Below, piece by piece: positions 1 to 7,630 of a stretch of 17,529 nt of DNA (positions are counted from its first letter, which is position 1; every line of letters starts with the position of its first letter). Source of the DNA: Lichenicola sp964247725 (GTDB taxonomy: Bacteria > Pseudomonadota > Alphaproteobacteria > Acetobacterales > Acetobacteraceae); contig CAXTVM010000057.1 in the NCBI GenBank assembly GCA_964247725.1, positions 1 through 17,529 on the forward strand, given 5' to 3'. A program made the position numbers and the translations under genes. Below the pieces are notes generated by a model. That model was not told the DNA's origin and did not search any database. It saw only the letters and a list, made by a program, of their open reading frames with translations.

Positions 1-72
1 GCCTCCTTCATGAGCGTCCTCTGCCTGGCCGCAACCATGGATCGGCTCAAGCCCTTACAGGGCCTAATCTAA
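1..72 (+). CDS. Possible C-terminal end of a truncated upstream gene (transposase-like tail)
   Basis: A reading frame is open from the window edge to a TAA at 70-72 and encodes about 23 residues ending FMSVLCLAATMDRLK plus eight more. A short hydrophobic stretch followed by a basic end resembles the C-termini of IS5-type DDE transposases, but this is only an impression from a very short peptide. No terminal inverted repeat could be recognised downstream. The stretch from 73 to 209 is richer in A+T than the rest of the window and contains no gene I can support, only two copies of GTCGACA at 74-80 and 104-110. The frame could equally be non-coding. Confidence 0.22.
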   Translation, partial: ASFMSVLCLAATMDRLKPLQGLI

Positions 73-209
73 CGTCGACATTATATTCCGGTAGATGCTT
101 AGGGTCGACAGGGCGTGCTGTCCGGTCAGTGTTTGACGCAGCATGGATGCCGGGAACATCGCTGACAGTCAACAATCGCTTAGATCATACGGCGTGATAG
201 GCGGATGCC

Positions 210-1136
210 TTAATTATCTATCGCAGCTATCCGCCCGAGGTCGCGGTTCAGCACCAAGGCCAGGCGGACGCCGGCGCGCTCCAGCTGCAGGTCGGCGGCG
301 GCGCGGGCCGCCGCGTCGTAGCCAGCGGGCAGCGTGATCGGCGCCGCCTGCGGGCCGCAGCCGGGCGCCGAGCCGATCGTATAGGCCGCCGCCCGCGCCA
401 CCGCGAACGCCTGCATCGCCCAGTCGCGCGGGCGGCCGCGCTCCCAGTCGGCCCGGTCCCGCGCCGTGATCCGCGCGCGCAGCGTGTCGGCGAAGTGCCG
501 CGCGTCGGGGTCCTGCTCCTCGATGACGGTGGTGTCCCAGTAGCGGTGCAGGTTGCTGGTGCCGGCCTCGCCCAGCGCGATGCGCACACAGTTGCCGCCG
601 CGGTCGTGGTTGTCGCTCGCGTGCAGCGGCTGGTGCAGGTCGCCCACGAAGTGCAGCAGGTACTTCAGCGCCAGCAGGCGCTCGGCCGGCGCCGTCGCCG
701 GGTCGGCCAGCTCGGTCTCGAACGCGTCGACCTTGTCGACGACGCAGTCGTCGGCCGGGCCGGCGCTGGCCGGGCCGGAGCCGGCCGGGTCGTCGTGGCA
801 GGCGGCGCCGAGGTCGGGATGGTCGAGCTCGATGTCGACGAAGTGCCAGGAGGCGGTCTCGCGATGGCGGCCGACGTCGCGCCAGGCATCCGCCCAGTTG
901 GCGCGGGCGATCATGTCCGGGGCGGTGAGCGGATCGGGGTCGCGGGCCAGGATCGCGTCCACCTTGGCCCGGGTGGCCGGGGTCAGGTCGTCGCGCGCGA
1001 TCAGCGCCACCACCTCGTGGCCCTCCGGTCCCCAGGCGAACGCGGGGTCCGGGGCGATGCCGCAGGCCGCACCGGAGGCGAGGCCGCCCAGCAGGCGCAG
1101 CGTGCGGACGAGGCGGCGGCGGGTCCGGCTAGGCAA
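210..1136 (-). CDS. Secreted S1/P1-type zinc nuclease
   Basis: This is a 308-residue member of the S1/P1 single-strand nuclease family, exported enzymes that cleave single-stranded DNA and RNA with a trinuclear zinc site. A basic N-terminus and hydrophobic stretch end in an AFA signal-peptidase site. The mature protein would begin with WGPEGH, and the N-terminal Trp and following His are zinc ligands in this family. Further ligand motifs are ANWADAW, SWHFVD, HFVGDLHQPLH and NLHRYWD, in the expected order. The only possible start in the frame is a TTG at 1136, which overlaps the end of the upstream radC gene by 8 bp. Translational coupling to radC is therefore likely. Function is known for the family; the biological role here (nucleotide scavenging or extracellular DNA degradation) is inferred. 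Confidence 0.9.
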   Translation of the reverse strand: MPSRTRRRLVRTLRLLGGLASGAACGIAPDPAFAWGPEGHEVVALIARDDLTPATRAKVDAILARDPDPLTAPDMIARANWADAWRDVGRHRETASWHFVDIELDHPDLGAACHDDPAGSGPASAGPADDCVVDKVDAFETELADPATAPAERLLALKYLLHFVGDLHQPLHASDNHDRGGNCVRIALGEAGTSNLHRYWDTTVIEEQDPDARHFADTLRARITARDRADWERGRPRDWAMQAFAVARAAAYTIGSAPGCGPQAAPITLPAGYDAAARAAADLQLERAGVRLALVLNRDLGRIAAIDN

Positions 1137-1854
1137 GCAGCCCCTCGTCCCGAAAGCTGGTCCAGCGCCCGTTGCCGACGATCAGGTGGTCGCGCACCAG
1201 GATGCGCATCACGCCGCAGGCATCCACCACCTGCCTGGTCATGGCGAGGTCCTCGCGCGACGGGGTGGGGTCGCCGCTCGGGTGGTTGTGCACCAGCACG
1301 ATCGCCTGCGCCGACAGCTCCAGCGCGCGGCGCACCACCTCGCGCGGATAGACCGGGGTGTGGTTGACGGTGCCGCGGGCCTGCGCCTCGTCGGCCAGCA
1401 GCCGGTCGTCCTGGTCCAGGAACAGGATGCGGAACTGCTCGATCCGCTCGCGCGCCAGGATCGCGGTCAGGTAGTCGAGCAGGCCGGGGCGGTCGGCCAG
1501 CACCGGCCGGCCGTCCATGCGCGACCGCGCCAGCCGCAGCGCCGCCTCGTGCAGCAGCTTGATCGCCGCCAGGCTGTGGGTGCCGAACCCGGACACGCCG
1601 CGCAGCTCGCGCACCGGCGCCGCCAGCAGCCCGGCGAACGAGCCGAACCGGGTCAGCGCCGTCGCCGCCAGGGTCTCGGTCTCGTCCGCGGCCGGCATCA
1701 CCAGCTTCAGGTAGCGCGCCAGCAGCGCCAGGTCTGACGCGGGGTCCGGCCGCAGGGCCGCCTCGACGTCGCCGCGGGACAGGTTGCGGGTGGGCGCGAT
1801 CTCGATCGGGCACGCCGGCGCGCCGATCCCGGCATCGGCAAATCCGTCCGCCAT
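1129..1854 (-). CDS. radC: RadC-family JAB/MPN-domain protein with intact JAMM motif
   Basis: This is a 241-residue RadC/YsxA-type protein. A helix-hairpin-helix-like segment lies at about residues 86-96 (GVSGFGTHSLA). The MPN domain carries a complete JAMM metal site, HNHPSGDPTPSRED at 189-202, matching H-x-H-x7-S-x2-D. The usual RadC N-terminal block (PHGHR/RERLL) is not recognisable, so the N-terminus is divergent. I chose the ATG at 1854 because homology begins shortly after it. The frame is open further upstream to 2028, but that extension is translated from the dispersed repeat and is probably not real. An ATG at 1893 is an alternative. RadC was named for repair, but that role is disputed and the biochemical function is unknown. 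It overlaps the nuclease gene downstream. Confidence 0.85.
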   Translation of the reverse strand: MADGFADAGIGAPACPIEIAPTRNLSRGDVEAALRPDPASDLALLARYLKLVMPAADETETLAATALTRFGSFAGLLAAPVRELRGVSGFGTHSLAAIKLLHEAALRLARSRMDGRPVLADRPGLLDYLTAILARERIEQFRILFLDQDDRLLADEAQARGTVNHTPVYPREVVRRALELSAQAIVLVHNHPSGDPTPSREDLAMTRQVVDACGVMRILVRDHLIVGNGRWTSFRDEGLLA

Positions 1855-1956
1855 CCGCGACCCCCCGACGCCAGGGCCAGGGCATCCGCCCATGGCGCCG
1901 CGCCGACCTTGCAATAAACTCGGACCGGTTGCCAGCGCCGTCGCGCCCATGGCCAT

Positions 1957-2127
1957 CGCATGAGGAGGAAGGCCAGGGGCTTTGCCCCCGGGACCCCACT
2001 GGGGCCGCGGGCCCCAGGCCCCGATCATTTAGGACTTACCCTCCAGCAAGGGATCATCTTCCTACGAATCGGGGTTCGGGGCCCGCGGCCCCAACGGGTG
2101 CAGGGCAGCACCCTGGCCTTCTCCTTT
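1957..2127. repeat. Dispersed GC-rich inverted-repeat element, copy A
   Basis: This copy of about 170 bp fills the divergent intergenic region between radC and the HAD phosphatase gene. It starts GCATGAGGAGGAAGGCCAGG and ends CCCTGGCCTTCTCC, so AAGGCCAGGG and its complement form terminal inverted repeats. Nested inside are a GGGGC-TTT-GCCCC hairpin and a second pair, GGCCCCGAT near 2017 against ATCGGGG near 2069. The left 70 bp is nearly identical to copy B at 4191. Any promoters for the two divergent genes must lie in or beside it. No protein-coding function is evident, and the open frames crossing it look incidental. Confidence 0.8.
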
Positions 2128-2156
2128 CACCTCCCCACAAATGCGATCACCCGTGA

Positions 2157-2879
2157 ATGGATGCCGGACCCCGCATGACCCCGCCCGAGGCCGAGCCGGC
2201 CCCCGCATCCGAGCCGCGCGCGGTGCTGCTCGACCTCGACGGCACGCTGGTGGCGTCGCGCGACGGCATCGTGCGCTGCCTGCGCCAGGCGCTGCGCGAC
2301 CTCGGCCACGTGCCGGACCCGGGCCGGGACCTGACCTGGGTGGTGGGGCCGCCGCTGCACGACATCGTGGCGCGCCTGCTGCTGGAGTTCGGCGACGACC
2401 GCCACGGGCTGGCGATCGAGCGCTACCGCCACCACTACGAGGGCGGCGGGCTGTTCGAGAGCCCGCTGTTCCCGGGCATCCGCGAGGCGCTGGAGCGGCT
2501 GGCCGGCGCCGGCCACCGCCTGATCCTGTGCACCTCGAAGCCGCTGCACACGGCGCGGCGGATCGTCGAGGCGCGCGGCATCGCCGGGCTGTTCGGCGGC
2601 TTCTACGGCGCCCGGCCCGACGACGGCGGCGCCGAGAAGACCGAGCTGGTCGCCCGGCTGCTGGCCGAGCAGGCGATCGACCCGCGCCGCGCGGTGATGG
2701 TCGGCGACCGCCGGTTCGACATCGCCGGCGCGCACGCCAACCGGGTCCGGGCGCTCGGCGTGCTGTGGGGCTATGGCGGCCGCGACGAGCTGGAGGCCGC
2801 CGGCGCCGACGGGCTGGTGGAGGCGCCCGCGCTGCTGGCCGCGGCGGTCTCCGAGCACCTCGCCCGCGCGTCGGCTTGA
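2157..2879 (+). CDS. HAD-superfamily phosphatase, phosphoglycolate phosphatase-like
   Basis: This is a 240-residue HAD hydrolase of subfamily I. Motif I is DLDGT with nucleophile D26 and acid/base D28. Motif II is CTSKP (T126), the motif III lysine is K161, and motif IV is GDRRFD (D184, D188). The cap domain sits between motifs I and II, as in Gph-type enzymes. The GVLWGYG stretch after motif IV is common in phosphoglycolate phosphatase and 5'-nucleotidase relatives. The substrate cannot be read from the sequence; phosphoglycolate is a family-based guess. The start is uncertain between ATG at 2157 and ATG at 2175, and neither has a strong ribosome binding site. It converges with the GFA-family gene, with only 13 bp between stops and no terminator visible. 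Confidence 0.85.
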   Translation: MDAGPRMTPPEAEPAPASEPRAVLLDLDGTLVASRDGIVRCLRQALRDLGHVPDPGRDLTWVVGPPLHDIVARLLLEFGDDRHGLAIERYRHHYEGGGLFESPLFPGIREALERLAGAGHRLILCTSKPLHTARRIVEARGIAGLFGGFYGARPDDGGAEKTELVARLLAEQAIDPRRAVMVGDRRFDIAGAHANRVRALGVLWGYGGRDELEAAGADGLVEAPALLAAAVSEHLARASA

Positions 2880-2892
2880 CCGTCCGGCGAGG

Positions 2893-3381
2893 TCAGTCGA
2901 CTTCGAGATGCAGCCGGCGGTGCCAGTCGGCGATCGACTCCTCGGGCAGCTCCGGGAACTGCCGGTCGCGCGGCCCGATCGCCGGCTGGACCCAGTCCGG
3001 CTTCGAGCCCAGCATCAGGTGGGTGCGCTCGGGCGCCACCGGCAGCGGCGTGTCGATCGCCGACGCGAACGGGTGGATCAGCTCCGGCCAGTTCGGGTCG
3101 AACAGCCACAGCCCGCTGCCGCAGATCCCGCAGAAGGTGCGCTCCGCCTCGCTGCGCTGCTCGCCGCCGTCGTCGCGGCACAGGATCGCCCGGTAGCTGC
3201 GCATCTGCCGCCGGCCGTCCACCTCCAGGGTGGCGGCGTCGCCGGCCAGGTTGATGGCATAGCCGCCACCGCCCTGGGTCTTCCGGCAGATGCTGCAGTA
3301 GCAGCACTGGTAGGGCACCGGCTGGCGGCTCCTCAGCGTGAACCGGATGGCGCGGCAATGGCATGATCCGTCGAGACGCAT
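2893..3381 (-). CDS. GFA-family (CENP-V/glutathione-dependent formaldehyde-activating) zinc protein
   Basis: This is a 162-residue protein with the cysteine pattern of the GFA fold: C7-x-C9 (GSCHC), a central CCYCSIC with C29 and C32, and a late CGIC at C84 and C87. These cysteines bind zinc in the family. The family includes glutathione-dependent formaldehyde-activating enzyme, but most members have no proven activity, so no reaction is assigned. The start is an ATG preceded by GGAG at good spacing. It lies 30 bp downstream of the second radC-like gene on the same strand, so the two may be cotranscribed. Confidence 0.85.
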   Translation of the reverse strand: MRLDGSCHCRAIRFTLRSRQPVPYQCCYCSICRKTQGGGGYAINLAGDAATLEVDGRRQMRSYRAILCRDDGGEQRSEAERTFCGICGSGLWLFDPNWPELIHPFASAIDTPLPVAPERTHLMLGSKPDWVQPAIGPRDRQFPELPEESIADWHRRLHLEVD

Positions 3382-3411
3382 GGGGGCTCCGGCAGCACGG
3401 TATGGGACCCA

Positions 3412-4143
3412 TCATAGCAGCCCCTTCTGCCGCAGGCTCACCCAGCTGCCGCCGCCGACCAGCATGTGGTCGTGCAGCGTGATCGACAGCATGCCCAGCG
3501 CCTTGCCGACCGCGGCGCAGAGTGCCGCGTCCCGCTTCGGCAGCGCCTTCTCGATCGGGCCCGCGGGCACCACCCGCACCAGGATCAGCGCGGTCGCGTG
3601 CAGCGCCAGCGCGCGTCCGGCCAGCAGCCGCGGCAGCGCGTCCGGCTCGCCCGCCACCGCTCCGCCTGCCACCAGCTCGTCGGCGAGCAGCCGGTTGCGG
3701 TTGTCGAGCAGCAGCGCGCGCAGCTGGCCGGGCGTGGCGCCGGCCAGGGCGGTATCGAAATACTCCAGCAGCCGGTCCCAGTTGTTCAGCACCGGCCGCG
3801 ACCGCGGCTCGGCGCCGGCCAGGCGCTGCGCCGCCGCTTCGGGCATGCGCAGCACGGTGACCGCGTCGTCGCCCAGCCCGCCCTGCCCCGCCAGCGCCTC
3901 GGGCGACGCGGTCAGCACCGCCGGCAGGCTGCCGAACCGGTTGATCAGCTCCTTGGCCAGCGGCTTGGTGTCGCGGCGCGGGATGCCCAGGAACAGCAGC
4001 ATCTCCAGCACCTCGTAGTCGGCCAGCGCCTCCGGCCCGCGCGACAGCAGCCGCTCGCGCATGCGGGCGCGGTGGCCGTGCGGGCCGGTGCTGCTGAAGA
4101 CGGGCTGGTTGCTTCCGGCATGATGCCGTTCGGTCTCGCTCAT
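3412..4143 (-). CDS. RadC-like protein with degenerate, metal-site-less MPN domain
   Basis: This is a 243-residue RadC homologue. The N-terminus has the classic RadC block (PHGHRARMRERLL, residues 21-33), followed by the segment containing LINRFGSL. The C-terminus ends LHDHMLVGGGSWVSLRQKG, as in RadC. The JAMM site is lost: where an intact protein reads HNHPSGDP, this one has RVVPAGPI at residues 190-197, and the downstream Ser and Asp are also absent. It should not bind the catalytic zinc, so any role would be structural or regulatory, or the gene is decaying. The ATG at 4143 starts a conserved-looking N-terminus. The frame is open to 4362, but that part is translated from repeat copy B. No clear ribosome binding site is seen. 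Confidence 0.8.
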   Translation of the reverse strand: MSETERHHAGSNQPVFSSTGPHGHRARMRERLLSRGPEALADYEVLEMLLFLGIPRRDTKPLAKELINRFGSLPAVLTASPEALAGQGGLGDDAVTVLRMPEAAAQRLAGAEPRSRPVLNNWDRLLEYFDTALAGATPGQLRALLLDNRNRLLADELVAGGAVAGEPDALPRLLAGRALALHATALILVRVVPAGPIEKALPKRDAALCAAVGKALGMLSITLHDHMLVGGGSWVSLRQKGLL

Positions 4144-4190
4144 TAACGTATTGTTGACGATTCGGCAGCTGAATGCGAGTGCTCCGGCTA

Positions 4191-4417
4191 TTGCATGAGG
4201 AAGGAAGGCCAGGGGCTTTGCCCCCGGACCCCACTGGGGCCGCGGGCCGCGGGCCCCAGGCCCCGATCCGTTGAGGATGTACTTCCACGTACGGATGATC
4301 TTCTTACGCATCGGGGTTTGGGGCCGTCGTGCGCAGCACGCTTCGCGTGACGTCCGCAGCACGCTTCGCGTGACGGCCGCAACGGATCCTGCGCAGCGCC
4401 CTGGCCTTCTTCTCCAT
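4191..4417. repeat. Dispersed GC-rich inverted-repeat element, copy B
   Basis: This copy of about 225 bp lies between the divergent radC-like gene and uvrD. Its left part (GCATGAGGAAGGAAGGCC onward) matches copy A almost base for base, with a 7-bp GCGGGCC duplication near 4244. Its right end, GCCCTGGCCTTCTTCTCC, is the inverse of the left end. The interior has CCCCGATC against CATCGGGG as a nested inverted pair. An additional 21-bp tandem duplication at 4332-4375 is absent from copy A. It occupies most of the 311-bp gap upstream of uvrD, so uvrD and radC promoters must lie in or next to it. Confidence 0.8.
4332..4375. repeat. 21-bp tandem duplication inside repeat copy B
   Basis: Two identical 21-bp units at 4332-4352 and 4355-4375 are separated by TC. 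Each contains CACGC-TTC-GCGTG, a small perfect hairpin. The duplication lies between the nested inverted arms of copy B and is not present in copies A or C. Confidence 0.8.
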
Positions 4418-4454
4418 TGAGGCGGGATGTCCCGGGCTCTAGAACCCGTCGGGC

Positions 4455-6713
4455 ATGACCGACTACCTCCACCGCCTGAACCCCGAGCAGCGCGCCGCCG
4501 TCGAGACCCTGGACGGCCCGCTGCTGGTGCTGGCCGGCGCCGGCACCGGCAAGACCCGGGTGCTGACCACGCGGTTCGCGCACATCCTGCTGAGCGGCCG
4601 CGCCTCGCCGGGCCAGGTGCTGGCGGTGACCTTCACCAACAAGGCGTCGCGCGAGATGCGCGAGCGCGTCGCCGCGATCCTCGGCCGGCCGGTGGAGGGG
4701 CTGTGGCTCGGCACCTTCCACGCGCTGTGCGCGCGCATGCTGCGCCGCCACGCCGAGTATGTCGGGCTCACGTCCAGCTTCACCATCCTCGACACCGACG
4801 ACCAGCTCCGGCTGCTGAAGCAGGTGATGGAGCTGCACCGGGTCGACGCCAAGCGCTGGCCGGCGCCGGGCCTGATGGGCGCGATCCAGCGCTGGAAGGA
4901 TCGCGGCCTCGGCCCCGATCGGATCACCGCGGCCGAGGACACCGACTATGCCGGCGGCAAGGCGCGGCAGCTCTACGCCGACTACCAGGAGCGGCTGCGG
5001 CAGCTGAACGCCGCCGATTTCGGCGACCTCATGCTGCACGTGGTCGACATCCTGCGCAGGCGCCCGGACGTGCTGGCGCAGTACCACCGCGCCTTCCGCT
5101 ACATCCTGGTCGACGAGTACCAGGACACCAACACCGTGCAGTACCTCTGGCTGCGGCTGCTGGCGCGACGCGACGGGGAGGCCGCCAACATCTGCTGCGT
5201 CGGCGACGACGACCAGTCGATCTATTCCTGGCGCGGCGCCGAGGTCGAGAACATCCTGCGCTTCGAGAAGGACTTCCCCGGCGCCGCGCTGGTCAAGCTA
5301 GAGAGCAACTACCGCTCGACGGCGCCGATCCTGGCCGCCGCCTCGGCGCTGATCGCGCACAACGAGGGCCGGCTCGGCAAGACGCTGCGGCCCGGGCTCG
5401 CCGACGCCGCCGGCGAGAAGCTGCTGGTCGCCTCGGTGTGGGACTCCGACGAGGAGGCGCGGCTGGTCGGCGAGCGCATCGAGCAGCTCGCACGCGACGG
5501 CCACGCGCTGTCGGAGATGGCGATCCTGGTGCGCGCCGGGTTCCAGACCCGCGCCTTCGAGGAGCGCATGATCACGCTGGGCCTGCCCTACCGCGTGGTC
5601 GGCGGCATGCGCTTCTACGAGCGCGCCGAGATCCGCGACGCCATCGCCTACATGCGGGTGATGAACCAGCCGTCCGACGACCTCGCCTTCGAGCGCATCG
5701 TCAACGTGCCGCGCCGCGGCGTCGGCGACGTGGCGCTGCAGGCGCTGCACCAGACCGCGCGCGCCGAGCGCATCCCGATGACCCAGGCGGTGCTGCGGCT
5801 GCTGGAGACAGGCACCCTGAAGGGCCGCGTGCGGGAGCAGCTGGGGCTGCTGATGGCCGCCCTCGGCCGCGGCCGCGAGGCGCTGTCGGAGCTGCACCGG
5901 CCGGACGGCCCGGACGGGGACGAGCGCCTCGCCGGCGGCGCCCACCTGCGCGTGGTCGAGACGCTGCTGGAGGAGGCCGGCTACGTCGAGATGTGGAAGA
6001 GGGACAAGTCGCCCGACGCGCCGGGCCGGCTCGACAACCTGAAGGAGCTGGTGCGGGCGCTGGCCGACTTCGACACGCTGGGCGGCTTCCTCGAGCACGT
6101 CTCGCTGGTGATGGAGAACGACGAGAACGCCGGTGCCGACCGCGTCAACCTGATGACGCTGCACGGCGCCAAGGGGCTGGAGTTCGACAGCGTGTTCCTG
6201 CCGGGCTGGGAGGAGGGGCTGTTCCCGAGCCAGCGCACGCTGGACGAGGGCGGCAACAAGGGGCTCGAGGAGGAGCGCCGGCTGGCCTATGTCGGCATCA
6301 CGCGGGCGCGCCGCCGGGCGCTGATCAGCCACGCCGCCAACCGCCGCATCTATGCCAACTGGCAGAGCTCGGTCCCGTCGCGGTTCGTCGACGAGCTGCC
6401 GGCCGAGCACGTCGAGCAGATGGGCTCGGCCTCGCTGGCGCGCGAGCAGATGCGCCACGCCCCCACCGTGTTCAGCGGGCAGTTCCCGCTGATGGCGCGC
6501 CGGCCGCGGGTGGTCGAGGCGTGGGAGCAGCCGGCGCGGCCGTCGCGCGGAGGTGCCATCGCCGTCGGCGCCCGCGTGTTCCACCAGAAGTTCGGCTACG
6601 GCGTGGTGAAGGCGGCCGACGACAACAAGCTCGACGTCGAGTTCGAGAAGGCCGGGTACAAGCGCGTGCTGGACAGCTACGTCGAGCCGGCGGCCGGCGA
6701 GGCCGCCTCGTGA
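4455..6713 (+). CDS. uvrD: ATP-dependent DNA helicase UvrD/PcrA (superfamily 1A)
   Basis: This is a 752-residue 3'-5' DNA helicase. All SF1A motifs are present in order: Q motif NPEQ (9-12), Walker A GAGTGKT (28-34), TFTNKA (59-64), Walker B DEYQD (220-224), GDDDQSIYSWRGA (250-262), YRST (286-289), TLHGAKGLEF, and YVGITRAR near 615. The C-terminus has the small tudor-like domain (FHQKFGYGVV to DSYVEPA) that in UvrD/PcrA contacts RNA polymerase. The family acts in nucleotide excision repair and mismatch repair and removes RecA filaments. Its length is normal. It starts at ATG 4455 with only a weak ribosome binding site. Its TGA overlaps the GTG of prmA by 4 bp, so translation is probably coupled. 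No LexA-type operator was recognised. Confidence 0.96.
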   Translation: MTDYLHRLNPEQRAAVETLDGPLLVLAGAGTGKTRVLTTRFAHILLSGRASPGQVLAVTFTNKASREMRERVAAILGRPVEGLWLGTFHALCARMLRRHAEYVGLTSSFTILDTDDQLRLLKQVMELHRVDAKRWPAPGLMGAIQRWKDRGLGPDRITAAEDTDYAGGKARQLYADYQERLRQLNAADFGDLMLHVVDILRRRPDVLAQYHRAFRYILVDEYQDTNTVQYLWLRLLARRDGEAANICCVGDDDQSIYSWRGAEVENILRFEKDFPGAALVKLESNYRSTAPILAAASALIAHNEGRLGKTLRPGLADAAGEKLLVASVWDSDEEARLVGERIEQLARDGHALSEMAILVRAGFQTRAFEERMITLGLPYRVVGGMRFYERAEIRDAIAYMRVMNQPSDDLAFERIVNVPRRGVGDVALQALHQTARAERIPMTQAVLRLLETGTLKGRVREQLGLLMAALGRGREALSELHRPDGPDGDERLAGGAHLRVVETLLEEAGYVEMWKRDKSPDAPGRLDNLKELVRALADFDTLGGFLEHVSLVMENDENAGADRVNLMTLHGAKGLEFDSVFLPGWEEGLFPSQRTLDEGGNKGLEEERRLAYVGITRARRRALISHAANRRIYANWQSSVPSRFVDELPAEHVEQMGSASLAREQMRHAPTVFSGQFPLMARRPRVVEAWEQPARPSRGGAIAVGARVFHQKFGYGVVKAADDNKLDVEFEKAGYKRVLDSYVEPAAGEAAS

Positions 6714-7630
6714 ACGCCGTCGCGGCCCGGGTCGCGCGCCGGCACGCCACCGCGCTGGAGACGGTCCACGTCACCGTCCCGGACGACGCGGTGGAGGCGT
6801 ATGAGCGGGCGCTCGCCAGCGTCTGCAGCACGGTCGGCATCTTCGAGGCCGACGACAGCCAGACCGTGTGGCGCGTCGAGGGGGTCAAGGACGCAGGCGC
6901 CGGCGAGGCGGCGCTGGCCGACGCGCTGGCGCTCGCCGCCGCCGCCACCGGCATCCACGCCCCGCTCGACCGTGCGGCCACCGAGACCGAGGGCTGGCTC
7001 GCCCGCACCTACGAGAGCTTCCCGGAGCAGCGGGTCGGGCGCCGCTTCGCCATCCGCGGCACCCACCTGGCCGCGGCGCCGTGCTCGCCGCGCATCACGC
7101 TGACGCTGGATGCCGGCATCGCGTTCGGCTCCGGCGAGCACGGCTCCACCCGCGGCTGCCTGCGGGCGCTGGAGCGGGTGGCGCACCGTCGGCCGCGGCG
7201 CATCCTCGATCTCGGCACCGGCTCCGGCATCCTGGCGATGGCGGCGGCGCGCCTGCTGCGCCGGCCGGTGCTGGCGGTCGACATCGAGCCGTGGTCGGTC
7301 CGGGTCGCCGCCGACAACGCGACGCAGAACGGCCTCGGCCGCCGCCTCGCCTGCCGCCACGGCAACGGCTGGCGCACGCCGGCGGTCCGCACCGGCGCGC
7401 CCTACGACCTGGTGTTCGCCAACATCCTCGCCCGGCCGCTCTGCGCGATGGCGCGCTCGCTCGGGCTCCGGCTCGCCCCCGGCGGCACCGCCATCCTGGC
7501 CGGCGTGCTGGACGGCCAGGCGCGCATGGTGCTGGCGGCGCATCGCCGCCAGGGGCTCGTGCTGGAAACCCGGCTGCTCGAAGGCCAGTGGGCGACGCTG
7601 GTGCTGCGCAAGCCGGAGCCCGCATGCTGA
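6710..7630 (+). CDS. prmA: Ribosomal protein L11 methyltransferase
   Basis: This is a 306-residue SAM-dependent methyltransferase of the PrmA family, which trimethylates ribosomal protein L11. An N-terminal L11-recognition domain spans about the first 100 residues. The catalytic domain has the PrmA signature DAGIAFGSGEHGST (134-147), SAM-binding ILDLGTGSGI (165-174), acidic AVDIEP (189-194) and FANILARPL (236-244). The GTG start at 6710 overlaps the uvrD TGA as GTGA. An ATG of the next gene lies inside its last codons, ATGCTGA. The gene therefore sits in a tightly packed uvrD-prmA-GNAT operon. Usual family length is about 290-300 residues. Confidence 0.93.
   Translation: MNAVAARVARRHATALETVHVTVPDDAVEAYERALASVCSTVGIFEADDSQTVWRVEGVKDAGAGEAALADALALAAAATGIHAPLDRAATETEGWLARTYESFPEQRVGRRFAIRGTHLAAAPCSPRITLTLDAGIAFGSGEHGSTRGCLRALERVAHRRPRRILDLGTGSGILAMAAARLLRRPVLAVDIEPWSVRVAADNATQNGLGRRLACRHGNGWRTPAVRTGAPYDLVFANILARPLCAMARSLGLRLAPGGTAILAGVLDGQARMVLAAHRRQGLVLETRLLEGQWATLVLRKPEPAC

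Noticed and set aside
1129..4143. RadC genes as part of an anti-phage defence island
   Set aside because: No restriction, nuclease-ATPase, toxin-antitoxin or other defence partner genes accompany them. Neighbours are a secreted nuclease, a phosphatase and a GFA-type protein, so the idea lacks support.
4430..4454. Near-palindrome GGGCTCTAGAACCC just before uvrD as an SOS/LexA operator
   Set aside because: It lacks the GTTC-N7-GTTC spacing of alphaproteobacterial LexA boxes and is an imperfect dyad in GC-rich DNA.
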